A stretch of 64,000 bases of DNA from Taxillus chinensis. Lineage: Eukaryota; Streptophyta; Magnoliopsida; Santalales; Loranthaceae. Shown in pieces: positions 27,201-37,559 of the stretch. Under the pieces are notes generated by a model. That model was given only the letters and a program-made list of their open reading frames with translations, was not told the DNA's origin and searched no databases. Positions within the stretch are counted from its first letter, which is position 1. Each line of letters begins with the position of its first letter. Where the stretch lies: contig CM042092.1 in the NCBI GenBank assembly GCA_023512835.1, positions 11,856,498 to 11,920,497 of the forward strand, in the 5' to 3' direction. The position numbers and the translations under genes are program-made.

Positions 27201-29746
27201 CAATCAGGATTGGGGCAGCTTCTATGGAAATTGACAATGGATGTATTACAGTTGTCACTGTTGAATAAGGATCCCTTGGTTACAACTTACAAGCATCTAC
27301 AATTTTAATTCCATGGCTTTAAAACAAGAGATAAAACCCACTTATGGGTTATGGCTACTAAATTACATATATGTACACGCATGCACATCCACAAGGATCT
27401 AGAACTCTTCTATCTATATATGAACAAGCAAGCCTCCATACACCAGTTTATTTTTATGTACATATTAATTAGGCTTCCCTTTAGCCAAGGTCAGGTCATT
27501 CTAAGCTCATGACCATATAATTCAAAGTGTGCAAGCAACTATGGAGACTTAATCTAATAAAAAAACACTATTTTTCCCAAAAAGTAGTCCATGCCTAGTG
27601 ATTCATATGCATTTAAACCAGCTCAGAATTTAAACAACTTGAACCTCCCAGAAAACTTCAAATTTTAACAGATGGTTTGAATTATATGGTGTTCTAGTAC
27701 GAACAGTTTGAGTTATACAGTGTTCTAGTTCAAATATACCAATATACTCTGTCATCATCATCAAGAATAGACATTGTTATATCTTCTTCTGTCAACTGAA
27801 ACCCTGCAAACAATATGAAAAGTAGGCTGTTAGCATTCTCAACCTCCCATTATCAAAAGAACCTGAACAGTAATTGCTGAATCAATATAATACCCCGTAT
27901 TTGGGCTTCCAAATCCAATTCAGAACTTTGTTCTCTCTGAATATGATTGAGGAGGGGAAGGGTTTTGTATAGCAAGAAAAGCAACTTCTCCAATCTACTT
28001 TTTAGATCTACTTCCTCCCGGGGGCTAGCCTGTCAAAACCAAGTTGCATATGCTAAATATATCCCAAAAAATATTAGTAACAAATGCTAATAATTTACAA
28101 GGCACACACCATCGCAACAAAATCTTTCCCAAGGCAAGCTTTGCAATTGCAGTTTCCACGACAAAATGGACAAGCAATCTCAACATCTGTTCTTGTTTTC
28201 TCTGGATACCTAAACCATTTTAGGAGGTCATCATAGATTGTAACCAGCTTCAAAAGAAATCAAACTAAAAGGCATTCATTTTAATTTCTAGCACTTCTGA
28301 TATTATTGAACTCAATGTAATCTGACAAAAGAAGCTTCACACTTTCAAAGTTTCTTTACCACTTGGCAAGGCACTCATAGCAATATCGTTTCTTTTTGCA
28401 ACTGGAACAAATGACGATGCAAACCCTGTCACTCCTCAAGCACTGGTGGCACATTAGACCCCTGCGATCTTTTCTCTTGCCAGCACCATCCTGGGAAAAA
28501 ACTTTGTCAGTAGTGAGTGCTGTCATAAATGCAAAAATATACCACAATTTCCAAAAGGGCAATGAATAAAGTTCACTCTCATCGATAATGAAATCTTCAA
28601 CAGCCACTTTTCTGACCTTTCAAACAAATGCAATCAGCACAGCCTTACAAAATAGTTAAGGGTTGGTCCTAGGTGGTGTTCCATTCATGTTCACATTTTA
28701 AACTAAAATTATAAAATGACATGGTATATCACAAGCAAAAGAAAGATTTCTCGGGAAGAACTCACTGATAATCTTGAGTTTCCCAACCTCATCTCTGTAG
28801 CTTCTCTTTCCTGAGTACTTCTTGAATTCTCATGTTGGCTGGTGTTTTTCCTCGGTCTTCCTCTAGGTTGCTTGTGAACATTGGCAGCAGCAAATACCCC
28901 TCTCATATTATCATGTATCTCACCAGAATCCCTGGAAATTTCTGAGGGCTTCTCTTCTATTTTACAAAGAGATATCTGACTTTGATGCTTGTGAACTAAA
29001 ACCTTATTCAGGGATTTACCAGCAAGTATCCTCTTACTCTTTGAACCCTTTGGTCTACCTCTCCCACGTTTCTGAGGTACAGAACTGCCTCCCAGAGCCT
29101 TTGCAGCCCCAGCCTCATTACTTGGGCTTTTACAGATTACTGGTTTATTCTGTGAATCGTTTGGGTGACCCAAGCTATGTTTCTGAGATACAGAACTGTC
29201 TCCCAGAGCATTACCAGCCCCGGCCTCGTTAATCAGGCCTTGAGGGATTACTGGTTTATTCTCTAAACCCTTTCGGTGACCCAACCTATCTTTCTGAGAT
29301 ACATTCTCATTTCCCTGAACGTTTTTTCCTCCAAAATCCTCCAGACCACAGTTAGCCGTGGAGGCATTGGTGACTGCTCCCCCACCACCGAGAAACACAC
29401 CATCATTCCCAAAAGGGGGCCGAATTTGACCAAACAAGCTGTGATCCATAACAACAGCTTGGCCAGCGGGAATGGAGCCACCATTGCTGTTGGCCACCAG
29501 ATCAGGCGGGATAGGAACATATACCTCTAGAGCTTCTTCTGTCCTCCTTTGCTCCTCAATCTGAAGCACCTTTTTCCTGCGGCTCTTCAACGCCAGTAAA
29601 GTGTGCCTCTCACAGAAAGCCTTGCCCTTCAAAGCCCTCTCCTTACACCTCCAATTCGGAGTTCCCCTCCGCCTGCACCTCTCTTCATCACAAGGCAAAT
29701 CCATCCCAGACCCAGATCCACCCATCTCCACCCCACCCCAATCCAT
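18203..29746 (-). CDS. JmjC histone H3K9 demethylase, KDM3/JMJ25 type, with WRC domain
   Basis: Predicted nuclear Fe(II)/2-oxoglutarate demethylase. Exons read (minus): 29746-28766, 28616-28360, 28209-28110, 28029-27894, 27803-27740, 27257-26480, 24286-23957/6, 22843 to about 22550, about 22208-21690, 21605-21532, 21447-21362, 18930-18811, 18436-18366, 18266-18203 (stop TAA). Exon 1 has the WRC motif ([20 protein letters not shown]...CERH) and AT-hooks ([18 protein letters not shown]). Then comes a RING-like 4CXXC finger ([10 protein letters not shown]...[17 protein letters not shown]), YPEKTR...[33 protein letters not shown], and the JmjC domain with HCD ([15 protein letters not shown]) and the distal His in [10 protein letters not shown]. 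The catalytic H-x-D...H triad is therefore present. The start is the ATG at 29744-29746. The boundary between the 22843 and 22208 exons is uncertain because the ORF ends at a stop near 22550 unless the donor CCT|GTAGAA is used. Introns are long and rich in transposons. Confidence 0.92.
19861..20338. mobile_element. TIR element in JMJ intron
   Basis: Left end ggacatcttcaacagtaatc; reverse complement of right end gggccttctccaacaatcct. The ends are similar (about 14 of 20) and the subterminal parts are rich in inverted 'tctatttatagag / ctttatctataaat' text. It resembles MITEs with CATCTCCAACA-like termini. The core (20040-20190) is GC-richer, and the element lies in the same JMJ intron as the LINE at 20436. 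No clear target-site duplication. Confidence 0.5.
20436..21164 (+). mobile_element. 5'-truncated LINE with 18-bp target-site duplication
   Basis: Plus-strand reading shows the zf-RVT end of a plant LINE ORF2: [20 protein letters not shown], then a Cys-rich RCYMCKSS segment, then [19 protein letters not shown], with frameshifts. It ends in the A-rich tail 'cttataaaaaacaaa'. It is flanked by perfect 18-bp direct repeats, AACATAAATGTCCAATCT, at 20418-20435 and 21165-21182: target-primed reverse transcription with 5' truncation. It lies in the JMJ intron between exons 21362-21447 and 18811-18930, antisense to the gene. Confidence 0.93.
23533..23607 (-). mobile_element. Ultra-short LINE 3' tail with 24-bp target-site duplication
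   Basis: A 75-bp insert begins on the plus strand with a T-run (the poly-A of a minus-strand insertion) followed by 'ataagtaaagcgaaatg'. Its reverse complement ends ...CTTTACTTATAAAAAAAAA, like the tail of the LINE at 21164. Flanking 24-bp direct repeats at 23509-23532 and 23608-23631 are identical (ATAACCTC...GTAATAAT). It is in a JMJ intron, in the sense direction. Confidence 0.8.
24991..25872. mobile_element. Mutator-like (MULE) element with long TIRs
   Basis: The ends form terminal inverted repeats of roughly 170 bp (24991-25165 against 25700-25872), starting GGCAAAAATTAT/GGCAAAAGTATC. 9-bp flanks match at 8 of 9 positions (AAAAATGTA at 24982-24990, AAAAATATA at 25873-25881), as expected for Mutator superfamily insertions. 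The 500-bp core is notably GC-richer than its surroundings (25320-25620) and could be captured host sequence, but its broken reading frames match nothing I recognise. Located in the JMJ intron between exons 26480 and 24286. Confidence 0.82.
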
Positions 29747-29999
29747 CAACTCCTAGGATGAGACCAACTACACAAACCTATGATAGTAATAAAGACCCAT
29801 AAATTAACCGTTACAAACCCTTTCTTTTTCCATTCTGAGCGAAAAAAAACCTGGTAAACCTCGTAGTACTCGTACCTCTCCGCCTCCGCCTCCGGTGACC
29901 CTAAATCGACCATCGACGGAATACCAGCAACCCTGCATTATTGTCGTGTTTCTTTACATCCTCTTCAGCATGCATATCTTCTTCCATGACTCTCTTCAC

Positions 30000-32628
30000 A
30001 CTATCTAGCTAGGTGGTTTGTCGGCAACCGTAATTACCATTTTGTTCTCTTCATTATCCTGAAACAAAAACATTTATCCAGCAGCATCAGATACATGTAC
30101 CTCGGCATGTTTATAAACAAGTTGAATTTGAGTGTAAGTTGTAATCAATTCATACATCACCACTCTGGGAATGTTCATCAGAATTGGGTAATGGGTCAGT
30201 TTTACCTAGTAACTGTCCTGCACCTGTAAGTCATAAACCCAAGTAATAGCACCCTACACCTGCAACGGGGAAAGCGCCAGCACCTTCGTGGCTGTCTGTC
30301 ATGCACCTGTCATCTAACCCAAGCATTTCCTGAAAACATGTGTAATAAGGAAAAAAAATAAAGAAATATTATTTCTATTTTTGTTCTAAATTTAACTTTG
30401 CTTAATCCTCGCTTCTCCGATATTAAACTAGAGAACACCATTCTTACCAACAGAATGCTTGCTACCAAATCACCTCTCTGAGAGCCGTTTCTGGTCGAAA
30501 TGACTGCCACAGAAGTCGAAGATTCTAATTAAACCCGATATACAGCCTATCTGATTATCTAATTAAACCTGCCTCCGCTTCCTGATTCTCTTAAGGGGGT
30601 CATTTAGATTGGTTAGAACAGTGTGTGAATTTTACTAGTATTGCTTGCACATATGTAGACTAACGGTGTTTCTTCTCACCATGCAATTATGTTGGCCATT
30701 TGGGTGGGAGTTTGAGTAAGAATTTTTCTTAAACGTACATGCATTAAGAAAACGGACACCGTTAATTTAATGGCATTATTATCTTTTCTTGTAGTCATAA
30801 AGATCCTTTTACGTGCAATTTAATACAGTAGAAAAATACATGAAAATTTTGGTTAAATTATGAAAACCATATGAGCTTTGCTGATGTTAGAAAACATTTC
30901 ATAAATATAATTACAAAGGATGGAATGGTAACATTAAGGGAATTTATATGTGAAAAGAAAGCTTTTCGAAATGTATGAGATAATTTTGACATTCGTGATT
31001 GAGATGATACAAATTATAATTATCGTGTATGATTTTACATAAAAGAGGAAAAAAAGTGTGTGTAATCTTATCTTTTAGAGGAATATAATCATGTTTTGCA
31101 TTAGCCAGAAACAAATTATATAATGAAATTTCAACAAAAAAAAAATCAAAAATACATGCAGAATTAATTGATTTATTATTTTAGAATCAAGTCAAAAACA
31201 GGATTTAAGATATCAATTTTGCCATGATGAATTGATTTTTTTATTTATTTTACGCTAATATTATGTTTTTAAAAAACTTCTCTATTAAAATATTTTGAAA
31301 CATGATGGACAACTTTTTTGGACTTTCAAATGCTAGATAGATAAAAGTCTAAAATGTCTTCTTTTTTTTTTGTTATTTCTTCTTAATTTGTTGGGTGGTT
31401 TTATCGACTTGATCCTAGTTATGGTTGCATGAGAATTGTTAAAGTAAAATTTGATTTGAATTATGGGTTAGTTTTGGTTGATGTTATTGGGCCTTTTTCG
31501 ATGATTTAAGCTTGTGTAATTGAATGATGAGTACTTACTTATTGTCTTATGTTTTGGTGAGATTTGGATTTAAGTTCTTAGCATACTCAATTAATTCTTT
31601 GAGATGAAATTTGAATTTTATGTGATAGATTGTTGTTGTGATGAGTTATTATTATTCATGTCATCTATTCATGGCAAATTTTTTCTTGGTAGATTTTTGT
31701 TCACTGACACCATTTTAATTTGTGTCTTGACTGACCTAGTTAGGTATTTATGTATGTGTAAGTGAAGAAAGAAGTAAAAAGGAACAAAGTGGGAATGGAA
31801 TAGCCATGAAAGTTGGGGTTTTCATTTGGTTTATGTAAGTTGAATTGATATATATGACTAGTCCCATTATAGGATCCCGTATAAATTTCAATAGATATGT
31901 CAGTGCACAATAATCACTTCTATAATGGGAATGATAGTGGGAATTCCACTAGAAATTCATATGTTGACACAATAACCTATGGTTTATGCCCTATGTAATT
32001 ATTATATTTTATTACTTCCCATACCTGATAATTATTTAAATGGCACATTACATGATCCAAAGCAGGTTTGTTGCAGTTGTGGGTGTTGCTACAAATTCTA
32101 ATGGGTACTTTTGTTACAGAGGAAGAACTGAAGATGGTAAAAGATGATGACAACTTTGTATTCAATTTGTTTGATTTTTGCAAACATTAACCAAATAGGA
32201 AATTAATGGTTATCATGAAGTTTCATATAAAATTAACTTTAAGTCTAGCACTACTATGATCGAGAAGTCTATTCCGTATGAAAGTTTAGAATCTTTTATT
32301 TTGTATGTATTTGTGTTTACGTGGTTGAATTTGAAATTTAAATATATAGTAGTTAAAGGGAGAAATAATAGTGTTACATGTATTTTGACATATATACATT
32401 TCATCTCATAAATTTAGTCTGATTATGACCTATAGCACATTGCAAAGTTCACTATTTTACTTGTTTTCCAATGGCATAGTGAGATCGAAGCAATAGTACT
32501 CCCAATCTGCACCAAATTTTGCAACGAACACTACCAAATCAGCCTTATTAAAATAGCTCAAAACTACATCCACAAACCACTAACAAAATAGCCCCAAATC
32601 AATTAAAAGAATTCAAGCCCCACTCAAT
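30000..32628. other. Upstream flank of the JmjC gene, no gene seen
   Basis: 29747-30000 is probably JMJ 5' leader, with GC-rich (CCGCCTCCG) stretches. Beyond it I see AT-rich intergenic DNA with no convincing ORF. A short upstream ORF (ATG at 29798-29800, stop TAG at 29768-29770, 10 codons) would lie in the leader if that part is not spliced out. Confidence 0.5.
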
Positions 32629-32899
32629 TAGGGATGGCAACGAAATAGGTCGGGACCATATAGTGAGTGATTCGAACCTATCCCGGATGTGTTCGGGTCG
32701 GGGCAAATTAGGGCTAATGAGTATAGCAAATCGGGGCGAGACAGGTCGGATCGGGTATTTTAAGGTAAAAATTATTCAAAAATTCTTGAAAATGCCAGAT
32801 CGAAACGTGGCAGTCAATACTCGTGATCACTTCGTTATCTCATCGAACGTGAAACAAGAGTCCGAATCGGAACGGTTCAGATCAAAATTATCATCCCTA
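32629..32899. mobile_element. Degraded hAT-type MITE
   Basis: Left end TAGGGATGGCAA and right end ...TTATCATCCCTA are inverted copies. The interior has GGGTCGGGGC and TCGGGTATTTT boxes, as in hAT MITEs. The 8-bp flanks CACTCAAT and CACCTAAC match at only 5 of 8 positions, so this is an old insertion if real. Confidence 0.6.
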
Positions 32900-32907
32900 C
32901 ACCTAAC

Positions 32908-33943
32908 AGCCTGGGTGCCATTCACATTTCATCAAAAGCTTACAATAACATTACATGGACAAATAATGTTACACAATGCAGCTAACCAAGGAACCACTAA
33001 ATTATCAAATAATCATTGTATACATACATAACCACAAAAAATGGCATTAATGCTTTACCTTCAAGAGTATTGTTACTCGATCAACAAAAATGACAACTTT
33101 GGATACACTACAAGACTCAAACAATCACAGCACACGACACAACTAATGCCTCCCTTTCAAGAGTATAATACTTGTTTTTACTCAGTCACATTATAGTGAA
33201 ATCCATGCCAAACATTTCTCTATCATTCCCATAAGTCGTCGTTCTTCAAATTCAAGTATGTACCATAATTTCTGCAATCACTAAAATCGAAATATTAGGA
33301 CAAAAACTCTTAACAAGAATCACAAATTAAATCTTAAATATCACATAACAACAATTGATGCTATACAACACTAACAAAAAATAAGGTAAACTGAATAAAA
33401 GTTTCATTTTACCAATCCATTCATTTTTTAGGGGGTTTCAGTCTTTCAAATACTAAATAGGTTAACAATAAAACATACGGTAAACTGGGGTTTTTTGGGG
33501 TTTTTTTTTTTTTTTTTTTTTTCTATTGTTTTGGGGGTTTGAAAAAATTTTTGTTTGGAGGCCTTTTTTCAAAAATTTAGAAATAGTTTTTGCTTCTCAG
33601 TTCTCACTTATTAGTAATATTTATGATTTCTTAAAATATAAAATGTGGTATTCTATACGGTACGCCGAAATGCACGTCTCAACCGTGAATGACAAAATAA
33701 ATAAAATAAATTTTATACAAACATAATTTTAGAATAATAAAACATCAAATGAAGTTTACACTCACCGAACAATCTCTCTGGTCAAGCTAATGCAGCTGCT
33801 GAAAGAGATTCTATGGCACTGGTTTGCAAAAAAAATTATGAATTTATTTCTTACAAATCTTCAGTATTAGTACTAATAATGTAATACAAACACCACACAT
33901 GCACTCAATTCTCCTCGTTGCGGCGGCCTGATCCTCAATCAAG
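32908..33943. other. Intergenic, no gene seen
   Basis: AT-rich DNA containing a long T-run at about 33498-33522. No coding or RNA signal recognised. Confidence 0.6.
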
Positions 33944-34099
33944 GTGGTGGACTGTGAACCCGTGTTCGCCCTCGCCGACGACCCGCTGATGCAGAGGCTC
34001 CGAAAAGTGCTGGTGGAACATGCGCTACCGAAGAGCGACGCGTCCATCTTCCACGAGATCGAGGGGTTCGTGACGGACCTGAAGGAGACCGATACGTAA
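33944..34099 (+). pseudogene. Phenylalanine ammonia-lyase C-terminal fragment
   Basis: A 51-codon open reading ending in TAA. It contains [17 protein letters not shown] followed by [17 protein letters not shown]. The PAL C-terminal region has the order DDP...YPLMQKLRQVLVxHAL...TSIFxKIxxFExELK. The fragment lacks the residues PAL has between DDP and LMQ, has no preceding PAL sequence and no intron-exon context. It is GC-richer than its surroundings. Read as a captured or relic piece, not a gene. Confidence 0.7.
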
Positions 34100-34135
34100 A
34101 GTAATAAAAGAAAAAAGAAGGAAAAGTTTTCATCA

Positions 34136-34140
34136 GCGGG

Positions 34141-34183
<43 letters not shown>

Positions 34184-34208
34184 GCGTGTTCGATCCACGC
34201 TCACCGCA
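34136..34208 (+). tRNA. tRNA-Phe (anticodon GAA)
   Basis: 73 nt ending in the discriminator A, with no intron. Acceptor GCGGGGA/TCACCGC (with the G5-A68 mismatch known from plant cytosolic tRNA-Phe), D arm GCTC-AGTTGGGA-GAGC, anticodon arm TCAGA-CTGAAGA-TCTGA with anticodon GAA, T arm GCGTG-TTCGATC-CACGC. The CCA is not encoded. Internal A and B boxes are intact (TAGCTCAGTTGG, GTTCGATCC). A T-run about 20 bases downstream (near 34231) can serve as the pol III terminator. Confidence 0.97.
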
Positions 34209-35018
34209 TTCTGCTAGCATTTATATGATTTTTAGCTTCGATTTTTCAAAACAAGAAAAATTTATCATCCCTGTCGGTTTTTTATTTTCTCATGCGGCGT
34301 AGATTGCTATGTTTTTAAAATTTGTTATTATGGAAAAGTTGAAATATTTTTAGATATAATTTTATATTAAATAATATTTTTCGATTAGGAAATATTATAT
34401 AAATTTCATAAAAAATTAAATATAAAACATGTATTGCCATAGGAATGCGCCTCTCAAGGAAAGAGCTGATACGAAATCCACGCTTCCAATAGAGTCACAT
34501 GTGACAGGAGATCCCTAGGGTTGATTTTCTATCTCTTCTCACTTGAAAGTGTGCACTCTCATCTCTTTTCATCTCATACAAGAGCTCTTGAGTCTTTATT
34601 AAAGTGTACTTTTCTAGAATTGAAGGCCAAGAAAAACATTGGCATCCTAATTAGGTGAGGTCCACCAGTGAAACTTAAACATCACCCCTAGTTTAAACCC
34701 TTGTGGAGTTTTGGTGTTACTAATGTGATAAATAATCTAGTAGTAGGCAATTGAAAATTTATAACTGATATTATTCCATAAAGATAGATTTATTAAAATA
34801 TTTAACTATTTTACTGTACTCTAATACTCAATGATACAAATTAGAGATCAGGCCAAACAAGCGTAATGCATACCAGTGCCCGAGAGAGAGACATTGTTCA
34901 GATAAAATGTATGCAAACAGCCAACCACATTGAAATTTGAAGACAAAATCACATAAGCAAGCGTTTAACAAGAAAGAAATTAGGGGCATCGGGGGGCAAC
35001 TTGGGTTCTAGGGACAGC
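34209..35018. other. Intergenic, no gene seen
   Basis: AT-rich spacer between the tRNA and the small minus-strand gene. The right-hand end is presumably 3'UTR of that gene. Confidence 0.55.
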
Positions 35019-35417
35019 CTATCCTTTTGCTTTGTTATCTTCTTCTTTCATCTTCTTCTCCCACCTGCGCTTCTTGTAATCCAGCAGCATATCTGGCATT
35101 TTCTCCATCAACCTGGCAGTCTCAGCACGCCTTTCTGCAGCAATCCTGTCACACTTGTGCCCCTTCCTCTTGGATCTCATCTCCTTCCTAGCCGGATCAT
35201 ATGGCCAATCTTGTCCAGCAAGGAGAACTTCTTTGCGAAGTCTAGCTCGACGACGCCCACTGATGCCAAGCGGTTTCCATGCCCCCAGCTCCCAGTAACC
35301 CCAAACCCCTTTGGACAGCTCGCCTTTGTATTTTGCCAGTTTATCCTGCCAAGGGTATTTGTATTCTCCAACTGCCTTTGCCACAGCTTTTACAGCTTTC
35401 CCAGCTTTTCCTGCCAT
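35019..35417 (-). CDS. Small basic conserved protein, possibly mitoribosomal mL59/mL64-like
   Basis: 132 residues in one exon, start MAGKAGKAVKAVAKAV at 35415-35417, stop TAG at 35019-35021. The frame is open 18 codons further upstream, but the MAGKAG start fits the conserved plant protein and is preceded by 'ggagta', so I prefer it. Features: a Lys/Ala-rich N-terminus, a Trp-rich core (YPWQDKLAKYK, GVWGYWELGAWKPLGISGRR), ARLRKEVLLAGQDWPYDP, then a highly basic helical tail (KRKGHKCDRIAAERR, YKKRRWEKKMKEE). I recall this as a conserved plant protein, and the arrangement suggests a mitochondrial large-subunit ribosomal protein of the mL59/mL64 type. That function is inferred and not certain; the gene itself is well supported. 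Confidence 0.8.
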   Translation of the reverse strand: MAGKAGKAVKAVAKAVGEYKYPWQDKLAKYKGELSKGVWGYWELGAWKPLGISGRRRARLRKEVLLAGQDWPYDPARKEMRSKRKGHKCDRIAAERRAETARLMEKMPDMLLDYKKRRWEKKMKEEDNKAKG

Positions 35418-35930
35418 TACTCCAAATCCTAGCAAGGGGCACCATATAATATTTTTTTTAAAAGTTCCCATTTTTATACAAGTTCAAGCTTGAAAGAATT
35501 GTTTCAACAATACAATTCAGTACAATAATATGTGAGGATTTCATTTGTCTCCAAGGTTAAGAACAAGAGCGCTATAACATGGTCGCAAATATATATATAT
35601 ATATATATATATCAAGTTTTTTTTTTGTATCGATATAAATTAGGATCCATACCTCATGCAATACCACAAGCATTGCATGAGGTGCAATCTACAACGACAG
35701 CTACAATATCTTACTGTAGTGGTGCTACAGTTAACTGAAAATCCTAATATAAACCATTGAAGAATATAAACCGTTGAACAGATCTAATCAAATTAAGTAT
35801 TGCACCCATGAAATACTCTTGTATGGCATGAATATTAATCTCATAAAACAACCAAAACCAAATACAGTGTAATTAAAATTCATATAAAGTCCAAATAAAT
35901 ATGACAAAAGGTTTCATAACTCTACATCAA

Positions 35931-36826
35931 GGTTCAAAAATATGAAACGCGGTACAGTACGGAATCGAAGCTGCACGGCGAGGTGGGCGCCTTGAGGCGG
36001 ACGCCTCAAATAATTTTTTTTCAAAATAAAATTTAACTTAATTTATAACATTAATATATAATATAACTTAATATATAATCTCAATTAAATTATTTAATTT
36101 AGTTTATAACATTAATATATAATCTCAATCAAATTATTTAAGTTAATTTATAACATTAATATATAATATAGCTTAATATATAAAACATTAATTTATAATT
36201 TAATATATAATCCCAATTAAATTATTTAACTTAATTTATAACATTAATATATAATATAAATTAATATATAACATTAATTTATAACTTAATATATAAAATT
36301 TTTAAAAAGAATTAAAATTGGGATACCAAACATAAAATCAAATTATTTAACTATTATTTAAAATTTAAAGAAATAAACTTTAAATTTTAATTTAAAGTTG
36401 ACAATACTTCTTACCTCAAATTGACGACGCTAGAGCTGGACAACAACGACACTGGAGTTGGAGGACGATGACCCGCTGGTTCGACGACGACGGCCTAGAC
36501 GATGATGCTGGAGCTGGATCGACGAAGACACTAGATGGGGCTGCTGGTGGGACGACGACGCTACTACGATGAGGGTTCGACTCTTCGATGTGAGGCGTGC
36601 AACGATTATGTCAGTGACTTACTGTTTTTTTTATTTAAAACGCTTTTGCTTGTGTCTCGGGCGCCTCATCTCTCGTACGGGATGAGGCACCAAAACGGCC
36701 CACCTCAGGCCGCCTCAACCGATGAGGTGATTGGCGGCTGGTACGAGATTCAAGGCAGCACCTCCATGCACTTCAACGTCGAGGCGGGCAAGGCACAAGG
36801 CACCGCCTCAGCCTGTATTTTCGAAC
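35931..36826. mobile_element. TIR-bounded non-autonomous DNA element
   Basis: Left end GGTTCAAAAATATGAAACGC; right end reverse complement GGTTCGAAAATACAGGCTGA. The first 12 bases match at 11. GC-rich ends carry repeated GAGGCG/CGCCTC boxes (35975-36005, 36660-36810), surrounding an AT-rich centre made of 'taatatataatata'-type degenerate repeats. No transposase is visible. The superfamily is not determined and no clear target-site duplication is seen. Confidence 0.6.
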
Positions 36827-37053
36827 CATGCTCCACATTATTATTGACTAAAAAATAAAACACATACCCCAGAGTCCAGTGTCTTGACAAACCATATGAA
36901 ATTTGATATCAGACAATAATGCACACCATTCACACACGAATAATCTCTCTTAACCTTTTTCAATACCAGCAAATTAACATTTTTTATAAACAATGACACC
37001 AGCCAATATTGGGTATACAAATAACATAGGCGAAAAGAACCATATATATATAT

Positions 37054-37086
<33 letters not shown>

Positions 37087-37373
37087 TAAACAACGAAGGA
37101 TGTATATATGACAAAAAAACTTGAAAGCCGTAAATAATAATATCCTAAAAAAATGACCGACAGATGAAATTATTTGTTTGGTAGAGGCAGACCTACACCA
37201 GCCGACAGACGAGGCCGTCACAGACGCCGAGAGAGGGGATTAGAGGAATCACTGAGAGGGGAGGGCAGCCCTAGTCTCTGATGCAATCGCCCTCGCCTTC
37301 TCACGAGAGGTTAAAGAAAAAAAACACTAACAACAACGACGTTTTGCATCTTCCATTCATTACTTTAGTTTAG

Positions 37374-37555
37374 ACCCCCTTTGGGGATTGGGAATGATGA
37401 TGGTGTGGTTCTCGAGGGTGAGGGAGCAGTCGCCAATGCCTACGCCGCTAACCACGGTATGGAGGATTTTGGACAGGGAAATGAGAAACATAGGTTGGGT
37501 AACCCAAAGCCAAAGGTTTAGAGAATAATAACCCAGTAACCAATCCCTTAAAGCC
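37374..37555 (+). pseudogene. Displaced fragment of JMJ exon 1
   Basis: The plus-strand sequence matches, with substitutions and small deletions, the coding strand of the JmjC gene's exon 1 between 29421 and 29240: 'ccccctttggggattgggaa', 'gggagcagtcgccaatgcct', 'ggtatggaggattttgga', 'cagggaaatgagaa', 'ataggttgggtaaccc' and 'ggtttagagaataa' occur in the same order. It carries none of the flanking exon sequence and is opposite in orientation to the parent. A duplicated scrap of a nearby gene. Confidence 0.85.
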
Positions 37556-37559
37556 GGAT

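Noticed and set aside
28494..28545. Possible 52-bp intron in JMJ exon 2
   Set aside because: Too short for a plant intron and its removal breaks the frame; the exon reads through.
33939..34220. Minus-strand ORF covering the tRNA and PAL fragment
   Set aside because: Crosses an intact tRNA gene on the other strand; no protein motif.
36535..36858. 107-codon ORF
   Set aside because: Lies in the right end of the TIR element and consists of its GAGGCG-type repeats.
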